This document shows positions 18,104 to 26,277 of a DNA stretch of 64,000 nt, piece by piece (positions within the stretch are counted from its first letter, which is position 1; each line of letters starts with the position of its first letter). The stretch comes from Streptomyces sp. NBC_01267. Its GTDB lineage: Bacteria > Actinomycetota > Actinomycetes > Streptomycetales > Streptomycetaceae. The translations under genes were made by a program, and so were the position numbers. The notes beneath the pieces were generated by a model, which made no database searches, was not told where the DNA came from, and saw only the letters and a program-made list of their open reading frames with translations. The stretch covers positions 6,369,001 through 6,433,000 of the forward strand of contig NZ_CP108455.1 in the NCBI RefSeq assembly GCF_036241575.1. Reading direction: 5' to 3'.

Positions 18104-18901
18104 TCAGCGGAGCCGCGCGGCCACCGACGACGTCAGCAGCTCCGCGTCGAAGAACGAGGCGTCGGCCAGCCTGCTGGCACCCGCGTACGCGTTGAGCATG
18201 ACCTTCGCGCTGCGCAGGGCTGCGGGGGAGCGGCGGACCAGCGGTTTGATCCACCGGGTGACGGTGGCGTCCAGCTCGCTCTCGGGGACCGCCTTGTGGA
18301 GGATGGACAGCTCGACCGCCTTCGCGGCGTCGAAGTTGTCCGCGGTCAGGATCAGTTCCCGGACCCGGGCCGCGCCCGCCTCGCTCAGCAGCCGCGGCAG
18401 GACGCCACCCCAGGCCGGCGGCACTCCGAGCGCCAGCTCGGGCATCCGGAACCGGCAGCTGTCCGCCCCCACCCGCAGGTCGCAGAAGACCGCGAGCCCG
18501 ATGCCGGCACCGATCACCCCGCCGTGCAGCCGGGCGATGGTCACGGCGTTGGCCGTCGCGAGAGCGTCGCAGACCCGGCGGGCCTTGTTGCCGAGGGCGT
18601 GCAGACCCGCCCCGCCGGGATCAGTGGCGAGCAGCGTCGCGAATTCCTTGCGTTCGCCGCCCAGGCAGAAGTCGTCCCCGGCACCGGAGAGGACCAGAAC
18701 CCGGATGCTCGGGTCGTCGTGCAACGCGTCGAGTACGGCGAGGAGTTCGTCGAGGACGAGTCCGGAGATCGCGTTGCCCGTCTCGGGGCTGCTCAGCTCC
18801 ACATTCAGTACGGGGCCCTCGTGCGTGACACGCAGGGTCTTGAAGTCTTCCACGATGCTGGTTTCTTTTCCTTGTTCACTGGATTCATTGGCCCATGGCA
18901 T
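18104..18901 (-). CDS. Enoyl-CoA hydratase/isomerase family protein
   Basis: A 265-residue crotonase: SSPETGNAISGLVLDELL, GAGDDFCLGGERKEF, ARLHGGVIGAGIGLAVFCDLRV, and ELALGVPPAWGGVLPRLL. It lies 65 bp downstream of the second P450 on the same strand and may be the last gene of the extended conservon operon. The reaction cannot be assigned; crotonases also act as isomerases, hydrolases and decarboxylases. The start is uncertain: ATG at 18901 has no clear ribosome site, and a GTG at residue 17 is an alternative. Confidence 0.82.
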   Translation of the reverse strand: MPWANESSEQGKETSIVEDFKTLRVTHEGPVLNVELSSPETGNAISGLVLDELLAVLDALHDDPSIRVLVLSGAGDDFCLGGERKEFATLLATDPGGAGLHALGNKARRVCDALATANAVTIARLHGGVIGAGIGLAVFCDLRVGADSCRFRMPELALGVPPAWGGVLPRLLSEAGAARVRELILTADNFDAAKAVELSILHKAVPESELDATVTRWIKPLVRRSPAALRSAKVMLNAYAGASRLADASFFDAELLTSSVAARLR

Positions 18902-18966
18902 ATGCGCGGCCGGTGGGCGCGACGAGGCATTCCAAGTCCTGTGGGGGGAAGAGGGGTCCTACGACG

Positions 18967-20220
18967 TCATGAACGGACGACCCGCAGTTCGCTGAGTCGG
19001 CGGAAAGCGACGCGCGGCGACCAGACGGGGGTGCCGCTGACCTGAAGATCCGGAAGCCGATTCAGCAGTCCGGTCAGCAACGAGGTGGCTTCGAGCCGGG
19101 CGAGTGGCGCACCCATGCAGTAGTGAATTCCGCCGCCGAAGCTGAGGTGCGACGCCTTGCGGTGGATGTTGAACAGATCAGGGGCATCGTGCTTTTCCGG
19201 ATCATGGTGGGCGGTGCCCACCATCAGCTGCACCATCTCGTCCTTGCGAATGAGTACATCGCCGAGACAGGTGTCCTCGGGGGCGATCCGGCTGATCATG
19301 TGGATCGGCGGGTCGTAGCGCAGCACTTCGTCGATCGCGCCGGGCAGGTGCTGGGGGTGCGTGCGCAGCCAGTCCAGCTGGCGGGGGTGCTCAAGGAGCA
19401 GCCAGACCATGGTGGAGAGCAGGTGGGAGGTGGTTTCCAGACCTGCCAGGACCACGAAGAGCGCGAGGGAGTAGACGGCCTCGTCGGCGGCTGCGCGGTC
19501 GGGTTCCAGCTCGTCCCAGGTGCGGATCCAGGTCGAGACGGGATCGTCCCCGGGGTTCTTGCGGCGTTCCTGGACCAGGGCGGTGAAATACTCCCGCAAA
19601 CGGCTGGTCGCGGCATCGGAGAGCGCGAGCTGACTCCGGGACGGGAACAATTCCTGGGTGAATACCTGGTCGTGCGTGAGCGAACGCATAAGAGGGAAAT
19701 CGGTCGGCGGCAGGCCGAGCCATTCCCCTATCACCATGACCGGCAATTCCTCACTGACAAGCGCGCAGAAATCTGCGTCACCGTCCTTCAATTCATCAGT
19801 GAGTTGATCGAGCAATCGCTCGGTTATTCGGTCGACCGATTCCCGCATGATCTCCAGGGATTTTCGGTCGAACATATTTCCCATAGACCGCCGCATTCGC
19901 GTGTGATCGGGCGGATTAAGCATGGGGAGCGTGTCGCCCATTTGAAGAGAAGCGGGCGCGCTCCAGCGAGTGGCGTCCTCCTGCCGAGTCCGCCACTCGC
20001 TGCCCGGAACGGTCCAGGACCTGTCCCTCAGTACCTGGTCACACAGGTGGTAAGGGGTGACGAGATAGCCGCCCCAGGGGGCTGGGAAGACATCACCCAT
20101 CGCCCTGAGGTCTGTGTAAAAAGGGAACGGATTCGCCTGTCCTGCTGAAGTTCGGATACGCGAGAACAGGGAAACAACAGCGCGCCTGTCAACAGGCGGG
20201 GTAGCCAGAGAAAGCTCCAC
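18967..20220 (-). CDS. Cytochrome P450, canonical
   Basis: A 417-residue soluble bacterial P450 with all hallmarks: I-helix LAGLETTSHLL (residues 259-264 are AGLETT), K-helix ExxR as EVLR (298-301), and heme loop FGGGIHYCMGAPLARLE with the ligand Cys368. The GTG at 20220 is chosen because AAGGAG precedes it by 5 nt; an in-frame TTG lies 39 nt upstream. It follows the CYP157-like cvnE by 102 bp, an arrangement like the CYP157-CYP154 pairs of other Streptomyces conservons. Substrate unknown. Redox partners are not encoded nearby. Confidence 0.92.
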   Translation of the reverse strand: MELSLATPPVDRRAVVSLFSRIRTSAGQANPFPFYTDLRAMGDVFPAPWGGYLVTPYHLCDQVLRDRSWTVPGSEWRTRQEDATRWSAPASLQMGDTLPMLNPPDHTRMRRSMGNMFDRKSLEIMRESVDRITERLLDQLTDELKDGDADFCALVSEELPVMVIGEWLGLPPTDFPLMRSLTHDQVFTQELFPSRSQLALSDAATSRLREYFTALVQERRKNPGDDPVSTWIRTWDELEPDRAAADEAVYSLALFVVLAGLETTSHLLSTMVWLLLEHPRQLDWLRTHPQHLPGAIDEVLRYDPPIHMISRIAPEDTCLGDVLIRKDEMVQLMVGTAHHDPEKHDAPDLFNIHRKASHLSFGGGIHYCMGAPLARLEATSLLTGLLNRLPDLQVSGTPVWSPRVAFRRLSELRVVRS

Positions 20221-20322
20221 AGCGACTCCTTGTTTCAAGAGACACATAAGATTTGCCAACCCTGTCTACCCGTACGCTTGAACGTTCATGCGACGGTAAA
20301 GTCACTGAAGGTGTTGTGGATG

Positions 20323-21690
20323 TCACACCTTGCGCCAGCTCAGGAATCCACTCCACCAGCTACCCTTCTCCGGCTTCTTCGGGGGGTTTTGGGCGGGAGC
20401 GATTCCAGGGGCCCGGTTGCCCGGCGCGTAAGACGCGGACAGACCCCTTTCTTTCCGTTCCGGGGTAAAACGGGCGGGCAGGGTGTTGAGTGCCCGGTGG
20501 AACGGGCCCGGCCGCCAGGTGAGATTGTCGGCGGGCACGGCCAGATCGATGTCCGGCAGGGTGTTGAGCAGCTTCTCGATCGCCAGCACGGAGATCAGCA
20601 GCGCCGGGTCCTTCGCCGGGCAGGCGTGCACGCCCGCGCCCCAGGCGAGATGGGCTCCCTTGCTGAGCGACTGACGGCTCATGGCGAGAGCCGGATCGCT
20701 GTTCGCTGCCGCGAAGCTGATCAGGACGGGCTCGCCGGCCCGCAGGGTGGTTCCCGAGAGGTCGACGTCGTACAGCGGGTAGTGCGCCGCGTAGTTGGCT
20801 ATCGGCGGTCCGTTCCAGAGCACGTCGTTGATGGCGTCCTCGACCAGCAGACCCGCCGAGTGGTGACCGCCGGAGTACTTGTCGTCGGACAGCAGCAGCC
20901 GCAGCGCATTGGCGATGATGTTCTGGGTGGGTTCGGTGCCGGCCCCGATGAGCATGACCAGCTGGTGGATCATCTCCTCGTCCGACAGCCCCGCCTCGTG
21001 CTGCATCAGCCAGGAGGTGATGTCCTCACCCGGCTGGGCACGCTTCAGCGCGACCAGTTCGAACAGGGACTCCGTCAGGATCTCGTTGGCCTTCTCGACG
21101 TCCACCCCGTCGAAGAGGCAGGAGATCCCGTAGACCAGCCGGTCGCCGATCTCCGCGGGGCAGCCGAAGAGGTCGTTGAAGACCAGCAGCGGAACCAACT
21201 GGGCGTACTCGGCGATCAGATCGGCCCGGCCACGCGTACTGAACTGTGCGATGAGGTACCGCGCGACGCGGTCCACGTGCCGGCTCACCCGGTGCGTGTC
21301 GATCCGGGACAGCGAGTCCGTCACCGCCTGACGCAGCCTCAAGTGCTCGGTGCCGTCGGTGAACAGACAGTTCGGCCGGTACGCCATCATCGGCAGGACC
21401 GGGCTGTCCAGCGGCACCTGACCCTCGTTCAGGGCCCGCCAGCGACGCGAGTCCCGGGCGAACACGTCGGGGTTCTGCAGGACATGGAGCGCCGAAGCGT
21501 AGTCCGTGACCAGCGAGGCCTCCACACCGGGGGACAGCTCGACCGGAGCGGCTGTGCCGTACGCCCGCATGTGCTCGTAGAAGGCGTCGGGAGCGGCAGC
21601 GAATTCGGACCCGTGCAAGGGGACGCTTTTTCCGCTGTTGTGTGCCGGGCAGCCAGGCGGCGGTGCCTGAGCTTCCGAATGGTACTGCAT
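20323..21690 (-). CDS. cvnE: CvnE: CYP157-like cytochrome P450 without an ExxR motif
   Basis: A 455-residue P450 at the end of the cvnABCD block. The I-helix motif GAGTEPT (249-255) is near normal, but the K-helix ExxR is replaced by DVLW (289-292, within EDAINDVLWNGPP). The heme loop reads AWGAGVHACPAKDPA: Cys357 is kept, while Phe is Trp and the Gly two residues after Cys is Ala. Loss of ExxR is the published hallmark of the Streptomyces CYP157 family. A Pro/Lys-rich tail (PPKKPEKGSWWSGFLSWRKV) ends the protein. The ATG at 21690 has AGGAG 6 nt upstream. It starts 9 nt after cvnD. Confidence 0.92.
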   Translation of the reverse strand: MQYHSEAQAPPPGCPAHNSGKSVPLHGSEFAAAPDAFYEHMRAYGTAAPVELSPGVEASLVTDYASALHVLQNPDVFARDSRRWRALNEGQVPLDSPVLPMMAYRPNCLFTDGTEHLRLRQAVTDSLSRIDTHRVSRHVDRVARYLIAQFSTRGRADLIAEYAQLVPLLVFNDLFGCPAEIGDRLVYGISCLFDGVDVEKANEILTESLFELVALKRAQPGEDITSWLMQHEAGLSDEEMIHQLVMLIGAGTEPTQNIIANALRLLLSDDKYSGGHHSAGLLVEDAINDVLWNGPPIANYAAHYPLYDVDLSGTTLRAGEPVLISFAAANSDPALAMSRQSLSKGAHLAWGAGVHACPAKDPALLISVLAIEKLLNTLPDIDLAVPADNLTWRPGPFHRALNTLPARFTPERKERGLSASYAPGNRAPGIAPAQNPPKKPEKGSWWSGFLSWRKV

Positions 21691-21699
21691 GCCGAACTC

Positions 21700-22290
21700 C
21701 TAGGAAAGGCGCGACTGAAGATAGCGGACGAGAACGATCAGGGCATTCGCCGACGAGCGCTGATCGCGCGCATCACAATTCACGAGCGGGGTCTCGGGCA
21801 GCAGGTCGAGCGCCTCCCGGATCTCCGCATCCTCGTGATTCGGCTTGAGGTCGAAACGGTTGACGGCGATGGTGTACGGAATTCCGTACTGCTCGACCAG
21901 GTCCATCACCGGGAACGACTCCTCCAGGCGCTCGGGGTCGACCAGCACCAATGCCCCGAGCGCGCCCCGGGACATGTCTTCCCACACCTGGACGAAGCGC
22001 TGCTGACCGGGTGTCCCGAAGAGATAGAGGACCAGGTTCTCGCTGAGCGTGAGGCGGCCGAAGTCCATGGCCACGGTCGTCGTGGTCTTACCGCGCGTGC
22101 CCTTGAGGTCGTCGATCTCCTCGCCGGCCCGCGTCATTACTTCTTCGGTCCGCAGCGGTGGGATCTCCGACATGGTCCCGATGAACGTTGTCTTTCCCAC
22201 GGCGAAATGGCCGACCACAAGGATCTTCGCCGCGGTCCGCACTGAATCGCGCAGATAGACACCGTCATCCGAAACGGGCTTGTAGGCCAT
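21700..22290 (-). CDS. cvnD: CvnD: conservon Ras-like GTPase
   Basis: A 196-residue MglA/Ras-like small GTPase. The P-loop is GHFAVGKTT (27-35), switch II is FGTPGQQRF, and the specificity motif is NRFD in the place of NKxD. In conservons CvnD is the GTPase output of a membrane complex with CvnA (sensor ATPase), CvnB (roadblock) and CvnC. The first 26 bp overlap the end of cvnC, so translation is coupled. Confidence 0.95.
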   Translation of the reverse strand: MAYKPVSDDGVYLRDSVRTAAKILVVGHFAVGKTTFIGTMSEIPPLRTEEVMTRAGEEIDDLKGTRGKTTTTVAMDFGRLTLSENLVLYLFGTPGQQRFVQVWEDMSRGALGALVLVDPERLEESFPVMDLVEQYGIPYTIAVNRFDLKPNHEDAEIREALDLLPETPLVNCDARDQRSSANALIVLVRYLQSRLS

Positions 22291-22645
22291 TCAGCACCTC
22301 CTCGAGTATGTGGCGTTCGACCCGCTCCGCACGTGGGATGGGTTTGCGTGTGTAGAGATATCCCGCCTCCGTGAGGTCGGCGAGCAGGATTCTGATGATT
22401 CCCACGGGCAGCTGGCTGTGTCCGGCGATCTCGGCGACCGCGAGATAGCCGCCCGAGCACAGCTCGACGAGACGGCGCTTCTCCGGGTCGAGGTGATCGC
22501 TCCGGGGACTGTCCTCGGCCACCGTGACCAGCGTGATCAAGGACAGCTCGTGGTCGTCCAGCAGGCTGCGCCCGTTGGTGATGACGTACGGCCGCACTAA
22601 TTGCGGGGCTTCCGGTCCCTGTTCCGGATCCACTGGCGTCGTCAT
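22265..22645 (-). CDS. cvnC: CvnC: DUF742 protein
   Basis: A 126-residue DUF742 protein: LVRPYVITNGRSLL, a middle LVELCSGGYLAVAEIAGHSQLP, and the helix-turn-helix-like IRILLADLTEAGYLYTRKP. It ends ILEEVLNGLQ, as is common in the family. The ATG at 22645 overlaps the cvnB stop by 4 nt (ATGA); the longer open frame upstream is inside cvnB. It acts with the CvnB/CvnD complex; the biochemical role is not established. Confidence 0.94.
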   Translation of the reverse strand: MTTPVDPEQGPEAPQLVRPYVITNGRSLLDDHELSLITLVTVAEDSPRSDHLDPEKRRLVELCSGGYLAVAEIAGHSQLPVGIIRILLADLTEAGYLYTRKPIPRAERVERHILEEVLNGLQARFG

Positions 22646-23052
22646 GCGCGGGTGTCGGCAATCTCGCGCGGGGGACTGGTGAGCGCCTTGCCGAGCTGGC
22701 CGACGAGCTGCTGCATCCGGAAGGTTATCTCCGCCATGTCGACCTCGGGGGAAGCCGAGACGGCGAGGTAGGCGCCTTCGCCGGCAGAGATCAGGAAGAC
22801 CCAGCCGTGCTCGAACTCGACCAGCGTCTGACGCCACTGCGGCCGGTTGCTCGGGGGGCCGCCGCAGAAGTCGGCCACCGTACGGCTCAAGGACTGCATG
22901 CCGCTCATCGCGGCGGCGACGGTGTCGCCGTGGTCCTTGCCGACGTCCTTCGAGCGGGCCATGAGCAGTCCGTCCGCGGAGACGAGAATCGCGTGCCGCG
23001 CCTCGGGGACTTCCAGGGCACTGTCAAGCATCCATGAAAGGTCGTAATTCAC
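22642..23052 (-). CDS. cvnB: CvnB: roadblock/LC7 domain protein
   Basis: A 136-residue roadblock protein: LSWMLDSALEVPEARHAILVSADGLLMARS, then AAAMSGMQSLSRTVADF and an LVEFEHGWVFLISAGEGAYLAVSAS sheet. Such proteins act as GTPase regulators or scaffolds, here for CvnD. It starts at GTG with a 4-nt overlap with the cvnA stop (GTGA), and ends in an ATGA overlap with cvnC. Confidence 0.95.
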   Translation of the reverse strand: MNYDLSWMLDSALEVPEARHAILVSADGLLMARSKDVGKDHGDTVAAAMSGMQSLSRTVADFCGGPPSNRPQWRQTLVEFEHGWVFLISAGEGAYLAVSASPEVDMAEITFRMQQLVGQLGKALTSPPREIADTRA

Positions 23053-24191
23053 TGAGTCTCATGCCCTTCGCTGCGTGCACTGGTGGAACGGCGTCCGGAT
23101 TGCGTCCCTCGCTGGAACGCCCCCATCACGGATGCGATCTGCTCGGTGGAGCGGACCGGGGTTTCCTCGCTGTCGGCTGTCGGCACGATGGATATCGCAC
23201 CCCTTCGGCTGCGCTTCGGCAGGCCGCCGAACGTGGTCGAGCGAGCCGCCGAATCCTCTTCGGGCGGCATCGGGGAAGACGCGGCCACGGTGGGAATCTC
23301 CTTTGCCTCGGGCTGGGGGGCGGGCTCCGGCATGGCCGTGAGGAGCTCATCGGGAAGCAGCACGACCGCACGCACACCGCCGTACGGCGAGGTGGTGTCC
23401 ACGGACACGCTGAATCCGTACCGGGCGGCGAGCACACCGATCACGGTGAATCCGAACTGCGGCGGGTTGCCCAGCCCCGAGACGCCGGGGGAACGTTCGC
23501 TGGAGAGAAGCTTGGCCGCACGGCTCTTCTCTTCCTCGTTCATACCGACACCGGCATCGTCGACGATGATGCAGACGCCCTTGGGTACCGGGCGGATGTT
23601 GATCTCGATCATCGTTTCCGGCGCCGAGTAACTCGTGGCGTTGTCGAGCAGTTCCGCGAGTGTGAGCGCGACGGGCTCGACGGCCCGGCTGACGATCGCG
23701 AAATGGCTCTGGGTCCGGATCTCGACACGCGTGAAGTGCCGGATACGGCCCTTGGCACTGCGGACCACGTCGTAGAGCGACGCATCCGTACGCTGGCGGC
23801 CGAGCCAGCCGTCGCAGAGAACGGCGATGGACTGGGCCCGTCGCGCGAACTGCGAGTTCATGTGGTCGATGTCGAGCAGGTCCTGCAGGATCTGCAACTC
23901 GCCGTATTTCCCCTGAAGCTTGGAAATGGCGAGCTGCTGCTCACTCGCGAGGCCCTGGAGCGTCCGCATGGCGGATTTCAGAGCGGTCTTGGTGGCTTCT
24001 TCGGCCCGCTCCTTCGCCTCCTCGACGGACTCCGCGTAATGGTCTTCCAGAGCGGCATAGTGAGTTCGGAGTTCCTGCTTTTCCTGTCGCATCTGGGAAA
24101 GCGACTTTCTGCCGCGAACGATCGCGGTTGCGGCGACAGGAGTGCCAGCTATCAAAGCCCAGAGTGCTGGATCCTGGAAGTACTGAGTCAT
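23049..24191 (-). CDS. cvnA: CvnA: conservon sensor histidine-kinase-like ATPase
   Basis: A 380-residue protein. One membrane segment lies at residues ~11-25 (WALIAGTPVAATAIV), a long coiled coil at ~30-105, then an H-box-like LLDIDHMNSQFARRAQS (H110) and an HATPase domain with N-box ELLDNATSYS (N184) and G-box DDAGVGM (211-217). A Ser/Pro-rich tail of ~90 residues ends it. No periplasmic sensor domain is present. It heads the cvnABCDE operon; the 529 bp upstream hold the promoter region. Confidence 0.95.
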   Translation of the reverse strand: MTQYFQDPALWALIAGTPVAATAIVRGRKSLSQMRQEKQELRTHYAALEDHYAESVEEAKERAEEATKTALKSAMRTLQGLASEQQLAISKLQGKYGELQILQDLLDIDHMNSQFARRAQSIAVLCDGWLGRQRTDASLYDVVRSAKGRIRHFTRVEIRTQSHFAIVSRAVEPVALTLAELLDNATSYSAPETMIEINIRPVPKGVCIIVDDAGVGMNEEEKSRAAKLLSSERSPGVSGLGNPPQFGFTVIGVLAARYGFSVSVDTTSPYGGVRAVVLLPDELLTAMPEPAPQPEAKEIPTVAASSPMPPEEDSAARSTTFGGLPKRSRRGAISIVPTADSEETPVRSTEQIASVMGAFQRGTQSGRRSTSARSEGHETQ

Positions 24192-24639
24192 AAGGCTCTC
24201 TTCGGGTGGCTGGGCCGCCGGGTGCTGAATGTCTCGGGGGTGCGGTCGAGTTCGCTCGTGGCCTCAGACATACGGGATCGGTCGCGCGCGTACTCCTGCC
24301 CGACTGCCTTGAAAGGCCCGGCTGATGGCATAGTTCCCCCCGGGGTGGCGGAATTCTGGGCCGACGCGCTGCGCGATTAATTTGCCATAGCTGGTTTGGG
24401 ACAGCCAGGCAAGTGCGATGATCTTAGCACCACGGAACGGGGTGCCGTTCCTGGGGAAGCGTTATCAATCTGGCATCTGACGGAAATTCAGCAAGGGGCC
24501 CATTTGGGGTCATGCGGGGTGTTGGCTATTTGCCGGACGTGCCCGATTGATCATGGTTGGGAATTCTTCGGGTCGATTGTCCGCGATGGGGTCCGGGCGT
24601 CGCGGGAGGAATCCGCGAGGGCCGAGGCCGGACATGACT
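24192..24639. other. Intergenic region upstream of the conservon
   Basis: A non-coding stretch that should carry the cvnA promoter (minus strand). I see no credible gene in either direction and no clear operator. The right end borders the hairpin that follows the HTH-MurA gene. Confidence 0.5.
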
Positions 24640-24676
24640 GTGCCGGGCCGGTCGCGAGGTGCGACCGGCCCGGCAC
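24640..24676 (-). terminator. Strong hairpin downstream of the HTH-MurA gene
   Basis: A perfect 16-bp stem (GTGCCGGGCCGGTCGC / GCGACCGGCCCGGCAC) with a 5-nt loop lies 44 bp past the stop of the minus-strand HTH-MurA gene. Confidence 0.8.
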
Positions 24677-24720
24677 GGTTCAGGATGCGGTGGGTGCTGC
24701 CCTGTTGGGGGACGGGTGGG

Positions 24721-26250
24721 TCAGATGTCCCTGAACGTCTCGATCTGCGCCCCGACGGAGTTGAGCCGCTCGGCCAGCTCCTCGTACCCGCGGTTGATCA
24801 CGTACACATTGCGCAGCACCGACGTGCCCTCGGCGGCCATCATCGCCAGCAGCACCACCACCGCGGGACGCAGTGCGGGCGGGCACATCATCTCGGCCGC
24901 CCGCCAGCGGGTCGGGCCCTCGACCAGCACCCGGTGCGGGTCGAGGAGTTGCAGCCTGCCGCCCAGCCGGTTGAGGTCGGTCAGATAGATGGCGCGGTTG
25001 TCGTAGACCCAGTCGTGGATCAGGGTCTGGCCCTGGGCGACCGCCGCGATGGCCGCGAAGAACGGCACGTTGTCGATGTTCAACCCGGGGAAGGGCATCG
25101 GGTGGATCTTGTCGATCGGAGCTTCCAGCTTGGACGGGCGCACCGTGAGGTCCACCAGCCGCGTCCGGCCGTTGTCCGCCGGGTACTCGCCACTGCGGTC
25201 GTGGTCGAGGCCCATCTCCTCCAGTACCGCGAGCTCGATCTCCATGAACTCGACGGGCACCCGGCGGATCGTCAGCTCCGACTCCGTGACCACGGCGGCG
25301 GCCAGCAGGCTCATCGCCTCGACCGGGTCCTCGGAGGGGGAGTAGTCGACGTCCACGTCGATGTGCGGCATTCCGTGCACCGTCAGCGTCGTGGTGCCGA
25401 TGCCCTCGACCTCCACGCCCAGGGCCTCCAGGAAGAAACACAGGTCCTGGACCATGTAGTTGGAGGACGCGTTGCGGATCACCGTCACCCCGCCGCTGCG
25501 GGCAGCCGCGAGCAGCGCGTTCTCGGTGACCGTGTCCCCGCGCTCGGTCAGCACGATCGGACGGTCGGGGGTCGCTCCCCGCTCCACCCGGGCGTGGTAG
25601 AGCCCCTCGGTCGCAGTGATGTCCAGCCCGAAGCGGCGCAGCGCGATCATATGGGGCTCGATCGTGCGCGTACCGAGGTCGCAGCCTCCGGCGTACGGCA
25701 GCTTGAAGCTGTCCAGGCGGTGCAGCAGCGGGCCGAGGAACATGATGATCGAGCGGGTACGGCGGGCAGCCGTCGCGTCGATCGCCGCCATGTCCAGCTC
25801 GGCGCCGGGAACGATCTCCAGGTCCTTGCCCTCGTTGATCCAACGGGTGCGCACCCCGATGGAGTTGAGCACCTCCAGGAGCCGGAACACCTCTTCGATG
25901 CGCGCCACCCGCCGCAGCACCGTGCGTCCCTTGTTGAGCAGCGACGCGCAAAGCAGCGCCACACAGGCGTTCTTGCTCGTCTTGACGTCGATCGAGCCGG
26001 AGAGCCGGCGTCCGCCGACCACGCGCAGATGCATCGGCCCGGCATAGCCCAGCGAGACGATCTCACTGTCAAGTGCCTCGCCGATACGGGCGATCATCTC
26101 AAGGCTGATGTTCTGGTTACCGCGTTCGATGCGGTTCACAGCACTCTGGCTGGTGGAGAGCGCATCGGCAAGCTGAGTCTGTGTCCAGCCCCGGTGCTGA
26201 CGGGCGTCACGGATGAGCTTGCCGATGCGTACGAGGTAGTCGTCTGCCAT
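24721..26250 (-). CDS. UDP-GlcNAc 1-carboxyvinyltransferase-like protein with N-terminal XRE HTH (MurA2 type)
   Basis: A 509-residue fusion. Residues ~8-62 form an XRE-type helix-turn-helix (RDARQHRGWTQTQLADALSTSQSAVNRIERG). From ~72 it is an EPSP-synthase/MurA fold. The UDP-GlcNAc Lys-Asn pair is K93-N94 (TSKNA), a cysteine stands at the PEP-reactive loop (AGGCDLGTRT, C190), and an Asp stands in LNIDNVPFF. The catalytic positions look intact, so an enolpyruvyl transferase activity is possible alongside DNA binding. Streptomycetes carry such a gene as a second MurA. A spaced palindrome lies 12 nt before the start. The gene follows the methyltransferase by 14 bp. Confidence 0.9.
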   Translation of the reverse strand: MADDYLVRIGKLIRDARQHRGWTQTQLADALSTSQSAVNRIERGNQNISLEMIARIGEALDSEIVSLGYAGPMHLRVVGGRRLSGSIDVKTSKNACVALLCASLLNKGRTVLRRVARIEEVFRLLEVLNSIGVRTRWINEGKDLEIVPGAELDMAAIDATAARRTRSIIMFLGPLLHRLDSFKLPYAGGCDLGTRTIEPHMIALRRFGLDITATEGLYHARVERGATPDRPIVLTERGDTVTENALLAAARSGGVTVIRNASSNYMVQDLCFFLEALGVEVEGIGTTTLTVHGMPHIDVDVDYSPSEDPVEAMSLLAAAVVTESELTIRRVPVEFMEIELAVLEEMGLDHDRSGEYPADNGRTRLVDLTVRPSKLEAPIDKIHPMPFPGLNIDNVPFFAAIAAVAQGQTLIHDWVYDNRAIYLTDLNRLGGRLQLLDPHRVLVEGPTRWRAAEMMCPPALRPAVVVLLAMMAAEGTSVLRNVYVINRGYEELAERLNSVGAQIETFRDI

Positions 26251-26261
26251 ACGGGAACGCT

Positions 26262-26277
26262 ATCTCAGATATGAGAT
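26262..26277. promoter_or_regulatory. Operator-like palindrome at the HTH-MurA start
   Basis: ATCTCA-GATA-TGAGAT is a perfect 6-bp inverted repeat 12 nt upstream of the HTH-MurA start codon. It covers the last codons of the upstream methyltransferase. No Shine-Dalgarno is seen before the ATG. The site may be bound by the fused HTH itself (inference). Confidence 0.45.
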
